A program made the position numbers and the translations under genes. DNA of 64,000 nt from Romanomermis culicivorax (lineage: Eukaryota > Nematoda > Enoplea > Mermithida > Mermithidae). Positions 21,701 to 33,599 of this stretch are shown here, one piece after another. Under the pieces are notes generated by a model, which saw only the letters and a list, made by a program, of their open reading frames with translations, was not told the origin of the DNA and did not search any database. Position 1 is the first letter of the stretch. Each line of letters begins with the position of its first letter. The stretch spans positions 372,001 to 436,000 of the forward strand of contig CAWUHX010000091.1 of NCBI GenBank assembly GCA_963922205.1, read 5' to 3'.

Positions 21701-24351
21701 TGAAACTGATTAATTACGTGGAACGATTTTTTTTTATTTTGCCGATCATAATTTAGAAGAGTCTATGCATTTTTAAATCGTAGAAATTCGAGAAACTTTA
21801 CGTCGTGCTGAACATAAAATTTTTCTACAATAAGAGAGTCTTCATTTAGCTCTCTAAGTTTGCAGTGTTATAAAGCTTAAGTAAGATTTGAGTAAAATTG
21901 GTCTAACTTCGTCGATGGAGTAATTTAAAAGTAATGATGCAAGAATTTATAATCGAAAAGTAGTGGTTTACTGGGAATGTTTATAGTTCACCTCCGAACG
22001 AAGCAGCATGAATGGAATTTGAAATAGAAACTTGCAGCAGATAGCTTTCAAAAAGAAATAAGTTTGAATATTCTTGACAAATAGTTGTTCTATGACCTTT
22101 CTAATTTGACAGCTTTTGGTTCTTTTGGTTCATTGGTAAAGTCTATAAACATGCAAATTGGGTGTATAAACGATATTACAGTTCGAACCTTACCAATGTC
22201 ACGTGACTGTGACTCTTTCCAAAAAAGAATTCGAGTTCTTTGACATTCTATCCATTGCCCGTGAAATTTGCTGTTTTATTTTCGAGGAATCTCTCTTCAA
22301 CGTAAAAAGTGGAATGGAACAGTTACTCTGATAAAGCGCTTGTGAGGAAAAATGAATATGCGCACAGGGTTTAGTTTTATTATCTAATGCATATCATGAG
22401 AAAAAATAAAACAAACTAAAATAAGAAAACAAAAACCGTAATAGCTTGCTCAAAGTCCTACAATGCTATTGCTGAAACAGGAAAGAATCTAAGCAAAAAA
22501 TTTGCGGTTCATTTTTTAGGTTTGTTCTGCTGGAATTTCTAGCAAGACATCATATCACATGGTTTTGAAGACTACCATTGAGTACCGTTTGGTTTTTCAA
22601 AAATCAAACGTCATCTACATATTTCAGCAGGCTACAAGAGGTGTTTCCCATTTTCCACATTTTGCATGGTTTTGCGAGCAAAGAACAAATTCCGACATTC
22701 TTTCGCTACTTTCAATTTGTTTCTTCATCCCGAACGGTATACAGTAAACTTACGGAATATTTTTCCCTTCACGCACTTTTTCCGCATTGTTTGTTCGCTT
22801 TTTATATTTGTTCTCGGCTTATATAAACTGAAAATAGATTTTTTGATTGCTTTTCTGATTTTTTTAGGTAGCGTTCAAAACATCGTTTTGGGCTATGTAT
22901 TGGAGTTTGAGGGGTTAAGAAAGTCGCTTTTTGGATTGGCTCGAAAGCGTATGTTTGGAGAATGTTTGAGATATATGATCATAATAGAGAAAAAGAAAGC
23001 AGACCCCGAATTGGGACTCTTGCGTCATGTTTGAGAGGATGCTTGCCGGCGTGTTGACAATTATGTGAGTTTTTGTTTCTTGGTATTTGACCTAACAAGG
23101 TAGATATTTTGTAATCATCAAAAAAGCATATAAAACTTTTGGTGGACTCACGTAAAAAATCGTGGTATTGAAATTGTGGATCTTGAGCCTTCCACGTGGA
23201 TATTTTTCCCATCATCGAGATTAGTGACTATGATTCATTAACGTCACTTTTTCACGTGCTCTGTCCCTCAAGCTCAACCAATAGCATCTGCTCGTCCTTT
23301 ATACGTCAAGAACTATTCCCAAAAAAAGTTGAACATATTTGATTAGTTCATCAGCTGAATTATAATTTATATTTGACTGATGGTAATTGTTTCATTGCTT
23401 TGTTGGTTCTGGATAATCGAGTTTATATCCCTTGCAGCATCTAATCTTGCATCAAGCCTTCACGATAAACTAATTTTTCAACTAATTTGATCAAACTAAA
23501 TTTTTTCGTGTCACGAGCTTGAACTTCCGACGTATCTTCATCGTTCGATAAAAATTAAAGTCACTAGTATTGTTTCAGGAACTTTTCCAATTATATTCAT
23601 TCGTTTGGCGCTAAGTTTCCACAATTCCATCTTATACCATAAACTATAGTGATTTGACTGCAGCTAGCTATAAAATTGAACAATTTTTGATACATGATGA
23701 AAGAACTGATCAACACTAATATTCGTATCATTGTTTATTCGAAAATGCATTTTTGAATTTTGAGTGGACTAACTATGGCGTGCTGCCTATAGTATTTTTT
23801 TCAGAAATTCTTACGAATGATAACGTTGGAAAGCAATCACTATTTACGATTTTTACAATTTTCTGCTGAACTGATGCTATATAGATCTGAGAATTTGTTA
23901 GAAAGCTCAACTACTCTTTGGTGGTTTAGAAAAAAAGATCCTACTGTGGAAGCTTTGTGTGAGGAATATTGACGGCAATATTGATGTATGTCATTTTTCA
24001 GCTTACAAGCATTCATAAAAAATACCGGATATTTTACCAACTATTATTTTAAGAGTTCAGCAGTTCTTTACTTGACAATGTCAGTTGCGCCAACCCGTAT
24101 ACTGTGTTTACTATCCTAGGAAGTAATTTCTAGTGGACTACTGGACGTGGAAAAGCAACTAGTCTCCGACTAATTCAAACATATAACCGATTAGCAGTTT
24201 TTTCAAGTTCAGCAATCCGTGGTATTAGATTTTACGTTGATTAGAAAATGTTCTCAGAAAGCTGATCACAGTAGACTTCGGTGAAAAATGGATGTTGTGC
24301 AGGTCTTTCCTTAAGAGGCGTAAGAAAAGATATATCTGGTCTGAACTGACC
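15706..24351. other. AT-rich region without recognisable genes
   Basis: About 8.6 kb with short, mutually overlapping ORFs and no conserved motif, RNA gene or transposon end that I can recognise. The longest ORF is 20523-20984 (153 codons, plus strand), followed by 22666-23034 (122 codons, hydrophobic). Neither has family motifs, and both lie in sequence of the same base composition as their surroundings. It could be intergenic or intronic. Confidence 0.5.
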
Positions 24352-24903
24352 TGTTAGAACCAATCCCTTGGCTAAGCCTCGGTGATAGTGCAACAGTCCA
24401 ATTCCCCAGACCTACAACAACAAAGATAAACTTAACTCTAAAAAGCGGGGCCTTACCAAGGACCTCCGCAGTCTCCTAGCTGAGACAAGGAATCCCCTCA
24501 GGGATAAACTTACTCGGGTATAACCCGTAAGGGGTTTCCCAAAGCTTACCTGATGTAAGCCGGCGCCTGGGCCTCGGGCCCTCCGCCTTCGTCGATGCGA
24601 ATAATCTAAATGAATAAACAAATATATTAAACAATATGTCCGACGAAATATGCAAAAGAATGTGGGTATACCACAGTATATGTAACACAAGACGAGTTTG
24701 CTGGGAAATTATATTTGGGGACGCCAGCAATATAAACCAAAATATAATAAAAACGAAATATAGTGAACAATGATTTTTCACTATCTTTTTGGTCTCTCTG
24801 TGGTGCTCCACTTCTATGCAAATGTCTGCGCCGCTGGTCGTCCCTTTGCTCGATTTGCATGGCGATTTCCCCACGCGAATTGGCATCAACAGGGTGCCCA
24901 ACA
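24352..24903 (-). mobile_element. Solo LTR, minus strand
   Basis: On the minus strand the segment starts TGTTGGGCACCCTG and ends GGTTCTAACA, giving TG...CA ends over 552 bp, with a GC-rich block (24480-24600) unlike its neighbours. No polypurine tract lies before it and no primer site after it, so it appears to be a solo LTR. Flanks TGACC and TGGAC match only partly, so a target duplication is not proven. It is a different family from the LTR at 674. Confidence 0.55.
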
Positions 24904-25802
24904 TGGACTAAAGAAATGAACACGATCATGTTGCAGATTTCATAATTGCTTGATGATCAAGCTTCTGGATCGGAGGAAACTTCTGAAACGTGTTTCACAG
25001 CGTAATCAAGTTTTATGAAACACAATTTTTTGGAAACGCGCATCCATGCATTTTTTGATTTTGATTATTTTTATGCCATCATAGGCGTATTTTTGGGAAC
25101 ATTTTCACCGGGTATTTCTGCCCCGTGTGCACAGCTCCACCATCACCATTTGCTTCCTGGTAATATGTTGATGGTTCATACAGTTCGTTGAAAACTTGCA
25201 CCATGAGAGTTTTTTCTTTGTAGATGAATTGTAATTGCATCTATCATGGTATGATATTTTCAGAAAAGATTTCTACTCCAAAATCTCGTGATGAATGAAC
25301 TGCTTTCTCGCTAGCAAAAATGAACAGACCGTAGAATGGGTATTTTATTTTTTGGTAGTATTTCACCAGTCTGCAAAATCAAAGGGGCCCGTACCCTAGC
25401 CCTAAGATAGCATTATAATTGGCAGATTCTGGCGATTTCTGAGGGTTTCATATGACACCCTTGAACGATTTGGACACTTAATCACATGGTTTTGATATAA
25501 TCGCCAACCGAGTGACTGCAGCGGACTCCTTCAAACCAAATCATGAATCAGAATTCTGACACTTCTCAAGCGAACAGTAACGAACTGAAAAGAGTCTACT
25601 TTGCTCACAAAGTTTTCACAGATTTCCCGATTCAGTTTTTTTCGATTAGTTTTCGATTAACCGTTGTAGAGTGGCACAGTAAAGTCGTTGATTTTTTTGC
25701 ACGCTTGGCAGCATCCATATTCATTTGTCCGCTCATGATGTCAATTACATTCAAATATTGGCTCCAATAAACAGCCTCCTTTGAAAGTTCTTTATTTTTT
25801 AG
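24904..25802. other. Intergenic sequence upstream of a candidate secreted-protein gene
   Basis: AT-rich with no gene recognised. It ends in the polypyrimidine and AG of a possible 3' splice site (TTCTTTATTTTTTAG, 25788-25802). Confidence 0.4.
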
Positions 25803-26578
25803 ATTTTCAAACAAAATTGCTAAAGAAAATGTAACAAGTAAGAAAATTAGTGTTATACGCGTACTTTCAAGAAACATGATTGCCACGCTCGTAATTTTGG
25901 CTGCCCTAACAGCACGAATTATGCAAATTAGGTCCAATAATCAAAGTGATATTAACGACGATATATGGAACGGTCTGAACTTTGGCGGTTTATTCAGCGT
26001 CAACGGTTCATTGGAAGGAGATTCTAAAATCGATAAATCGGGAGAATGTAGTTTTTATACTATGCTCACGGAAAACGGTAATAACCAGCAAAATTCTCAT
26101 AGATTCGGATTTTCCATCGGAAAATTATTGAATTTTTTGTCGCCGTGTTCTTATATGGATTATTCTAAAATTAGAGAATCTGATATAACGGATTATTTAC
26201 GAAATGTGAAAGGTTGGCTAGGAGTTTCAACCAATCAAAAGGCGCCTCAAACAGTGAGCCGTCCGTCCAATTTTTCGTCGACGATCGATTCATTCCAACT
26301 GTGTAGTAATGATTATCGAAATTGTCAATTTTTCAAAATTGACGCTAGAAACGCGAAAAGAATGAAATTTCCCCAACCGAAGGAAAGAGCGCATTTAAAC
26401 AGAAAAAAGACGCTTTTGGATTGGAAAGTGTTCGTTTGGCTGCAAATATACGACATTATCAAATTTTTGCGCTTTAATCAAAGATCTATCAGTTTTGATA
26501 TCAAATTTTTCGATCAAGATGATCGTCTTCTGGATGGATCGAAAGTCGACGTGTTGTTATTGCTGAAGCATACAACGA
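25803..26578 (+). CDS. Candidate exon 1 of an unrecognised secreted protein
   Basis: The ATG at 25876 opens a 234-codon reading frame, long for this AT-rich background, up to a strong donor GTAAGAA at 26579; without splicing the frame would stop at 26632-26634. An in-frame stop at 25768 and an acceptor-like site at 25802 bound it upstream. The N-terminus (MIATLVILAALTA) looks like a signal peptide. The body has three or four Cys, several N-glycosylation sequons, a basic KRMKFPQPKERAHLNRKK stretch, and a C-terminal beta-rich segment with FFDQDDRLLDGSKVD. I do not recognise the family. That last segment faintly recalls the region before the DSL/EGF domains of Delta-like proteins, which is only a guess. 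The next exon is probably 27251-27322. Confidence 0.5.
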
Positions 26579-26804
26579 GTAAGAAATTTTGTTCAATCAT
26601 TAGTCAGCAGCGAAAAGCAGGCAAAAAACATTAGAAAATGAATTCCATTTCAGTTAACACTGACGGAATGAAATGACTCGATTGTTTCCTGTATCTGCAC
26701 TGCCCTTTGGATTGGAACTAACGCACTGCAAACAACTGCTTCTTTGTATCAATTTACATCCGAGCGTGCTTACAAACTAATCTGCTCATCTTCAGTTACG
26801 GCTT

Positions 26805-27043
26805 AAGGGTCATTTATACTTGCCTTTTCGGCGGAACGGAACGGAACCGATCGCCAACAGCTTGAAACGTTCAGCCTGAAAATCCACTTTCGATCGGAGA
26901 GGGTAACTGCAATTTTCTAGAAAATGACCGACGGTAACCCCCAACCGAACCGAACGGAACGAAAATTTCCTCTTCGTTCGGAAACGTTGGTTCGATTTCT
27001 TTCCGTTCCGTTCCGCCGAAAAAGGCAAGTATAAATGACCCTT
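26805..27043. mobile_element. MITE, hAT-like, copy 1
   Basis: Terminal inverted repeats start AAGGGTCATTTATACTTGCC and extend for about 35 bp (GGCGGAACGGAACGG on the inside). Total length is about 239 bp. Flanks TACGGCTT and TACAGTTT form an imperfect 8-bp target duplication. A second copy is at 34172-34405. It lies in the candidate intron between 26578 and 27251. There is no coding capacity; the ORF at 26810-27028 on the minus strand is an artefact of the repeat. Confidence 0.85.
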
Positions 27044-27250
27044 TACAGTTTCCCTAACACGAAAAAAACGATTCTTTTAAGCCACAAAATTAACAGAAAT
27101 CCTACAAAAAAACTGCTGCTTAAGTTTTTTCAAAGGTTCAGAAAATTTGCGGATCAAAGATGATCTGCTGGCTTCCTAACAACATTCTTCCTCATACTGT
27201 GTAGCGTGCATAAAATGACACAATGTGAACGAACAACTGTAATTTTTCAG

Positions 27251-27322
27251 GCACTTGTTTTCATACGTGCAACAGTCGAGTCAAGATCTGCCGGTTGCAT
27301 AGCACCTGTTCAGCAGTATGTG
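27251..27322 (+). CDS. Candidate exon 2, cysteine-rich
   Basis: A 72-bp segment bounded by a strong acceptor (TAATTTTTCAG) and a strong donor (GTAAGTCAC). Joined in phase to the exon ending at 26578, it reads as a Cys-rich module with spacing C-x3-C-x6-C-x5-C-x3-C, as in an EGF-like or other disulfide-bonded domain. A second frame is also open, so the frame rests on the join. No further exon is found with confidence; an acceptor at 31796 followed quickly by a stop is one weak possibility. Confidence 0.45.
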
Positions 27323-27405
27323 GTAAGTCACAGTTACTACAGTCTGCCTTTTCGATGTGCCAAGTAATAAACCGAGAAATCAAGTTTATTTCGTATTCGT
27401 ATTTC

Positions 27406-28228
27406 GGGCCGGTTTCACTAGCTGAAACTTAGGATCGTACGGACGTCGGTATGAGCGCGACGTCGGTTTCAGCTTCTTTGGGTTTCACTAAAAAGTTCGA
27501 GCTCGGAATTAGCCGAGCCTGAACGAGATAAGCTCGACCATAACAACAAAAACACGTAAAATGTGGTACTTCATTTATATTGTTTGTAAGACATATGTTA
27601 CAAAAACTGTAAAACCAAAGAAAAAATGGGATGTTTGCTTAGAAAATAACGTGGAATAAAATGTATAACATTAATGCATATACTCATACTACATGAAAAA
27701 CTGGCGGCCGGACGGAGCAAAATAAAATGCGCTAAAAATGTGGCCATAAATTTGAAATATTGGTTCTACTTTTCCTCTCACTTTTAGTGATACCTTCATC
27801 ATTTGTATGTTGGAATCAAGTTGAAAAAAGTAACGCTGTTATAGTTAGGCATCATTCACAAAATCTTACTGATTCGTCCAATCCTGAAAATTTCGTCCGC
27901 GTTTGATTTGTCGATTCATCAGTCATTAACGCAAAAAAATCATTTTTAACAATCAACGGTAACAAAAAAAACAAAAAAGTTCGAACTTAAACCTGCTCAA
28001 TACGAAAATTATCTTTTGTGTCTGGCTGAAACAGGGATTAATGAGAAGTGTTAGTGAAGCCCAACATCTCGAGCTCGGACTAAAACCCGAGCTCGAGATG
28101 ATCCCGACGTCGAGATAATCTTGAGCTTGGGATGATCTCGACGTTAGCAAAATTGCTGAAACCGAGGTTTTATTATTTGTGGTTGAGGTAATCTCGAACT
28201 CAGGCTTAAACCAGCTTAGTAAGACCTG
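27406..28228. repeat. Fold-back repeat region
   Basis: The ends begin GGGCCGGTTTCACTA, and inner inverted segments contain GTTTCACTAA...CGAGCTCGG (about 27480-27520) and its reverse complement near 28045-28085. The GC-rich CGAGCTCGAG and GACGTCGG blocks stand out from the AT-rich surroundings. It shares the CCGGTTTCA start with the fold-back at 56270. It is probably a non-autonomous DNA transposon; the exact ends are uncertain. Confidence 0.5.
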
Positions 28229-28602
28229 TCTCTGATATAATTTTCAAAGATGGGCTCGTTATTTTAAAGGCGCTGAACTTAATTATGAGACAGTAATCAA
28301 TTAATCTCCATTACCTACTTACCTATTTGCTGTTCTACTTTTTGTGAATTAGTCAAATGAAGCATGAGTAATATTCAGTTAGAAAATCATTTGAAATGTA
28401 TTGAGTTCAGCCACAGATGCTTCAGTAGCCTTTCCAATGATCTATAACCTATGTTTTTCCAAGTGAGCGTCGAAGCAAAGAAAGATATTCATGTAAATAG
28501 CAGTCAACTTACGTACACGAACATATTTTTTCTCTAGTTGACTGCAACAGTTAGAAAACATTTTAGAAAAAAGATTTCAGAGTACAATGCATGTTTATAA
28601 CG

Positions 28603-29884
28603 GATCGTGCCCCAACTCCGCCACCGTCCCAACACCGCCACCGTCCCATCTCCGCCACCGTCCCAACTCCGCCACTATCGTGTCCCAACACCGCCCCCAT
28701 CCCAACTCCGCCACCGTCCCAACTCCGCCACCGTCCCAACTCCGCCACTGTCCCAACTCCGCCACTTTCTTGTCCTAACTTTCGCAATCTTTCAAAAAGT
28801 TTGTTTTTTGTAACAAAGTTTTTTTTTACTTAACAACATGACATTGCTAATTCATAGGATGGCAAAAACTGATATTATCATTAAAGCAATAAATACATGG
28901 TATATCTATATAATCTTCGTTTGTGTAGTCGTACTTAACTATACAAACGATTTTACCGAAATAACCAAAAAAAGAACAATGAGCGTGAGACCGGAATTTA
29001 CTTCATTAGCATATTACCAAAATAACTGTGTGCTTTGCACATTAAAATACAAACATACGGATCTGTTTTCATTTCTTGTTGTCAATTGATTCGAATTTGT
29101 GTAATCAAATCATGGGTGACCTTGGTCCTATTGAAAATTTTATGAATCAGGAATTAAAGAGTAATTTAGTGATAATTGCGGCGTGTTATGATCCAGATTT
29201 GTATTTTCTGTTCCGGAAGAAAAGTTTTAAACGTTTGTCAAACAATGAAACATCGCATTATTATGTGTGCATGTTCTGCTCTGAAGATGGAAATGCTGGA
29301 TCGGCAAGAACTACTGTTCGAAATGGAAGATTCATATCGGATTCTTTTATTGGACATTTACCAGTTTGTGTTCCGAAATCGAAAAGTGCAATCGAGGGCT
29401 TAAAACTAACACGAGAGGCTAAACAAAGATGTTCAAGTGAAGGGGTAGCCCCATTACGGTGAGATACGAATTTTGATGAATCGTATCGTATATTTAATAA
29501 TATAAGAAAAATGGAGGACTTCTAAATATTTCTGTGAAAAATATGACTGTGAAGTATTTTATCAAATTATCGGGTCACAATAGCATTTAGCCACTTGCTT
29601 GTGAGTAAATATATTCAGAATTCACTGAACAGCAGCTAAAATTGTACCTCGGTCGCGACCGCATGCAATTAAGGGTTAAGTTTAACGCGTTACAAAAAAT
29701 AAACTTTTTGAAAGATTGCGAAAGTTAGGAGAAGAAAGTGGCGGAGTTGGGACAGTGGCGGAGTTGGGATGGTGGCGGAGTTGGGACGGTGGCGGTGTTG
29801 GGACACGATAGTGGCGGAGTTGGGACGGTGGCGGAGTTGGGATGGTGGCGGTGTTGGGACGGTGGCCGTGTTGGGACGGGCCCC
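28603..29884 (+). mobile_element. MULE-like element with long tandem-containing inverted repeats
   Basis: The 1282-bp unit is flanked by an exact 9-bp direct repeat, TTTATAACG (28594-28602 and 29885-29893). Its ends are inverted copies of about 220 bp (28603-28825 and 29685-29884), each built from a dozen 16-18-bp units of the CCAACTCCGCCACCGT type followed by a shared AACTTTCGCAATCTTTC block. Long inverted repeats with 9-bp duplications are typical of Mutator-like elements. Inside lies one modest ORF (29076-29462). No transposase core is visible, so it is probably non-autonomous. Confidence 0.8.
29076..29462 (+). CDS. FLYWCH-like zinc-finger ORF inside the MULE-like element
   Basis: 128 codons counted from a non-ATG codon; the first ATG is at 29112. 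The pattern F-R-K-K-S-F-K, then YYVCMFC, then SARTTVRNGRF, then IGHLPVC follows the outline of FLYWCH fingers, in which a Cys pair is followed by an AR block and a terminal His-x-His/Cys. FLYWCH domains often occur in or derive from Mutator-like transposases and bind DNA. The rest of a transposase is missing. An upstream ORF (28838-29089) is AT-rich and not recognised. The domain call is by eye and needs a profile search. Confidence 0.45.
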   Translation: MLSIDSNLCNQIMGDLGPIENFMNQELKSNLVIIAACYDPDLYFLFRKKSFKRLSNNETSHYYVCMFCSEDGNAGSARTTVRNGRFISDSFIGHLPVCVPKSKSAIEGLKLTREAKQRCSSEGVAPLR

Positions 29885-29957
29885 TTTATAACGTACTCAC
29901 AGATTTCTACGGATTATTTTGCATTCCGAGGTTCGTGTGAGAATAAATTGACTACGG

Positions 29958-32900
29958 AATAGTTCTGCTCATAGTCTCCAAACTCCTCAAAAACTTATTC
30001 ATTTCTGATTCTATGTAAAACTTATTTGCACATTCAAGCTGTACGTAAAATTATACTACTATCTGTCTGTCAGACCTGCCTTATTCAATGTTTCATACAG
30101 TTACAAAATCGTCTTAGGTTGTACGTATTATTTATAGTAGCATACTATTTTTCTACAAATTTCTTTGTATAAACAGCAAATTGAGTGATCATGTAAACTG
30201 CTCTCCAGTGATATCTTGTGGAACTATCCGAGAGCTCATCATTATTTCACGAGTTCTCACTTCCGCAGTGTAATTCTTGATTTTCGGGCAAAAATATCCC
30301 AACTAAAAATTAATCACATCGTCGTCCCGTCGAGTCTAATTTGGTTGAAAAAACAAGGAAAATTGAATTATATTTCCGCGAGCTTCCGACTTTTATGCGT
30401 GTTTCATTTATAAATGTAGAGATAAAATGTTGTTAATTAGGCGTTTTCCATCAAATGTACTAGATGGAGATCTACCTTACGGCTGATTATAAAAAGTGTT
30501 TAATGGAATGCACGTCAACATTTGTACAGACTTGACGGTTAGCTTTCGAAGTATCTGCTGTAAGATGTAGAAAAATGAGAACTGTGTGACAAAGAGCGAC
30601 TTCTTCTCCGTATAAATCTTCAATGGCTTCCTGAAAAGAGTGATAGTTGTCCTACCACTAACCAGTGTCGGGGTAAGTGTGGTCGTCCTGAGTAGAGCCA
30701 GAGTTTTCAACCACTAGCCAATGTCGGGTTGTCTATAACAAAATCTTCATCGGCTATAGTTTATTGACGAAGTTTGTCCTGTAGTTATTCAGAATATCTT
30801 TAAGCTACACTATTGTGGTCTGTGCTCTGCAATGAAAAGTTTAATTAAATAAGATTTCAGAAGTTTCCGTGTAGTTATTAGTAATTGCAAACGCGGCCCG
30901 ACGTTAAACTTCGGTAGATTTTATTCTTTTTTGCATAATTCATGGTAATTTAATAGCTTCGAATATTGCAATACGATGTCCCTACGAGAGAAATGAGTTG
31001 TAATTCGGAGAAAGTAGTGTCAAAAAACGTTGTACAGTCCTCAGCAATATGACATGGGCAGCGTTGCATTTTACATCTCTCCTGTGGATTCCTGCAATAC
31101 ATTTGGAACAAGTGATCTAAGCAGTATAACTTCACTGAAATGGCATGATCTTAACCTATGAAATGTGTAATTCACACCTTTGTTTTTAAATTGCCATAAT
31201 TTCCTTAAAACGACGTACCGTTCTTCCATATGTCGTAAAATATACACTACCCAATATCCTTGAAGTAAGCCCGCTAATTTCAAGCACAGAACTCAGTTTA
31301 CCGGTACAATAAAAAATTTTTCGATGCTACACTACACTGACAAATAAGATTTCATTCACATCTGCATCAATTACCATCCTTAAAATCACATGTGAATGTA
31401 ATTTGCCCATGGATGCAAATTGCAGCCAAAACAATTTCTGGAGAACCGACCTATATGTAGCACTTTTCTGATTGCTGTAGGAAATCGGATGGATCATTAG
31501 AATATATACGAATTTAAGCTTAGAGATTTTCGTTCGCTACACCGAATTCTTGGGATTCAGATGTGATATGCTAACTTATAATGCACGTTTCGTGTTTGGA
31601 CAGAGCTCACATTTCATGCCCGTACTATATAAAACGAGGGTGCGACTTTGCAGTCGTGTAGGCTATTTTTCCAAATTTTGAATAGAAAATTCGTAAATCA
31701 TGTAAAGCCGATCTTCATTTGTTTAAAACGGTAACCTAATTGATTAGCTATAGCTAAAAATAGCAGATAGGCCCCTACGGAAACGTCCTATTTTCAGATT
31801 ATATTACTCTCGTCCGATGGTGCATCGCATACCTATAATACTTTGGCAAAACGAGGGATCGTTGTTTCAGATTTCGCGAATTAAGAAAAAAATCCTAATT
31901 AAAACACGAACCCATTTCCAACTAACGTCATTCTATCCACGCAACCTTTTCATACAAATGTGGATCATGTTTTGTTTACCATCATCAACGAATGGAGTTT
32001 CATCCATCTCTTTTTCTTTTGTTTTGGAAGACGCGAGATACCTTAATTGCCGGATCATGCAAGGCATGCACTATGACGAAGAACCGTTCTCTTAACACAT
32101 CGTTTATTCCTCTGTTGCTCTAGAGATTGTCGAAAAATAGTGTCAAGAAGCACTTATATTATCTGATCTTTTCGCCATCAAATGATTCAACGCTTTTTAA
32201 CGTACGTCACCGATATGATAAGCGCTTTTGAAAAAGTATTTAAAATTGAAGTCTCAGAACATTTGACCTAGTATTATCATCATTATTTTCACCAACCGTA
32301 TATCAGCTGCACTTGTTCATAGCAAAGCACGGCTTTTTTACGCCAATTTTTACTTAACTTTTTTAATTGACACTACTTCGGCTATTACAATAGAAGATTT
32401 AGCACCAATGAAAATTTAACGGACTGAACATCGAACATCCGGTTTCTAAGCTGCGATCGTTAATTTTGTCATGGGCAAAGGTGATGTTCCAGGAAACAGC
32501 AGTTATCTAAAATTTTCAATACTTCTTCAATTGAAAACTGCATAAAGATGCGGATTTTGTCTAAAACTAATTGAACTTCTTGGATAATTCCAAAACTTTA
32601 TGCGTTTTTCGTTTGGAACTGAACTCTTCAGAAATATTCTTAATTCTTCGATTTTCCCGTAAGTTTATTGGAAAATAATCCGAAAATGAATCTTACATTG
32701 ACTTATAACAACCAGTCCTTGAATTTCAAACGTGCGTGAAATTCTAACATATAATCCAAGAATAATATTTTTATCGAACGCAAAGAATAATTTTTCTATC
32801 GAGCGCTTTGATTTCTGTATGGTATTACTTTTAGGCGAATTGTTTTTTGGCAATAATCTGCACGAAGTTCGAAATTCCTTCGGAATATGAGGATAAGATC

Positions 32901-33599
32901 ACAAATTCCGCATGATCTTAGAGCCGATAACTTCAAAACGAGAATATATTGCCTCAAATTCTCACCCGAAATATTCTTACAGCCTTACTGTAATAAGAGT
33001 TATAGTTTGGATGCAGTAAACTTTCATGTATTGCCCTAAATGATACGAGAAAAACCAGAAAATTATTCTGAAATGTACCTTTGACCGCAGAATCATGATT
33101 GTAGTGATAAATTTTTGAACTGAAAATATACATCGTGTTTTAAGTAATCTTCAATTACAGTCTCTCTAATCTGTTATACAATTTCTCTAGCAGCAAGTCC
33201 AGTGTTGTGACTTTTGAAAGATGAAATCAGATGAGCAAAACTGACTATTCATGAGAACTTCCACCCAAAATCTTGTTTACCTAAAAATAAATGAATAAAA
33301 CATCAATCATTCGATAGTATTTTGGCTTAAATAACGAATTCATAGGAAAGCTAATCGTCCTTTGTCGAAAAGATACCGTAGTTCTCAACTTTTCTTGAAA
33401 TGAATACAGAGACAAGTGATCGTTGCATACTGCCCATTATGACTTTGCATTGCTTATTGCAAGTGCCATCAATCTTGCACAACGAGCTTTTTTCTCGAAG
33501 CTATGACTGTTCGATAATGAAAACAGTATCAACAAGTCGTGTGTTTTATTTTTCACTGCTAACTTTTCAGAAGATAGTATTTCTTGTGTACTATTGACT
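29958..33599. other. AT-rich region without recognisable genes
   Basis: Only short ORFs are present. A near-duplicate ACCACTA(A/G)CCA(G/A)TGTCGGG occurs at about 30655 and 30708. A possible 3' splice site at 31796 (CCTATTTTCAG) is followed by about 90 open bases in one frame. Nothing else is supported. Confidence 0.4.

Larger units (their letters stand above)
28436..29957. mobile_element. TATAGTC-type MITE, split by a MULE-like insertion
   Basis: The left part (28436-28602) and right part (29894-29957) together match the 'TATAGTC' MITE family found at 49385, 51455 and 60656; for example, the right end CCGAGGTTCGTGTGAGAA corresponds to CCAAGGCTCATTTGAAAA. The MULE-like element 28603-29884 lies between them. 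Confidence 0.55.

Noticed and set aside
22131..22198. tRNA-like structure: 9-bp perfect stem CATTGGTAA/TTACCAATG with a GTTCGAACC box
   Set aside because: The inner arms do not form a D, anticodon and T stem, and the T loop has no paired stem. Treated as a chance hairpin.
22666..23034. 122-codon hydrophobic ORF
   Set aside because: T-rich DNA gives Phe/Leu/Ile-rich translations; no start context or family support.
24412..24929. Minus-strand ORFs of 92-142 codons
   Set aside because: They lie within the solo LTR and overlap one another in different frames.
28587..28833. Pro-rich ORFs (PTPPPSQLRH repeats) and their minus-strand counterparts
   Set aside because: Translations of the tandem subunits in the MULE-like terminal repeat; three frames are open at once.
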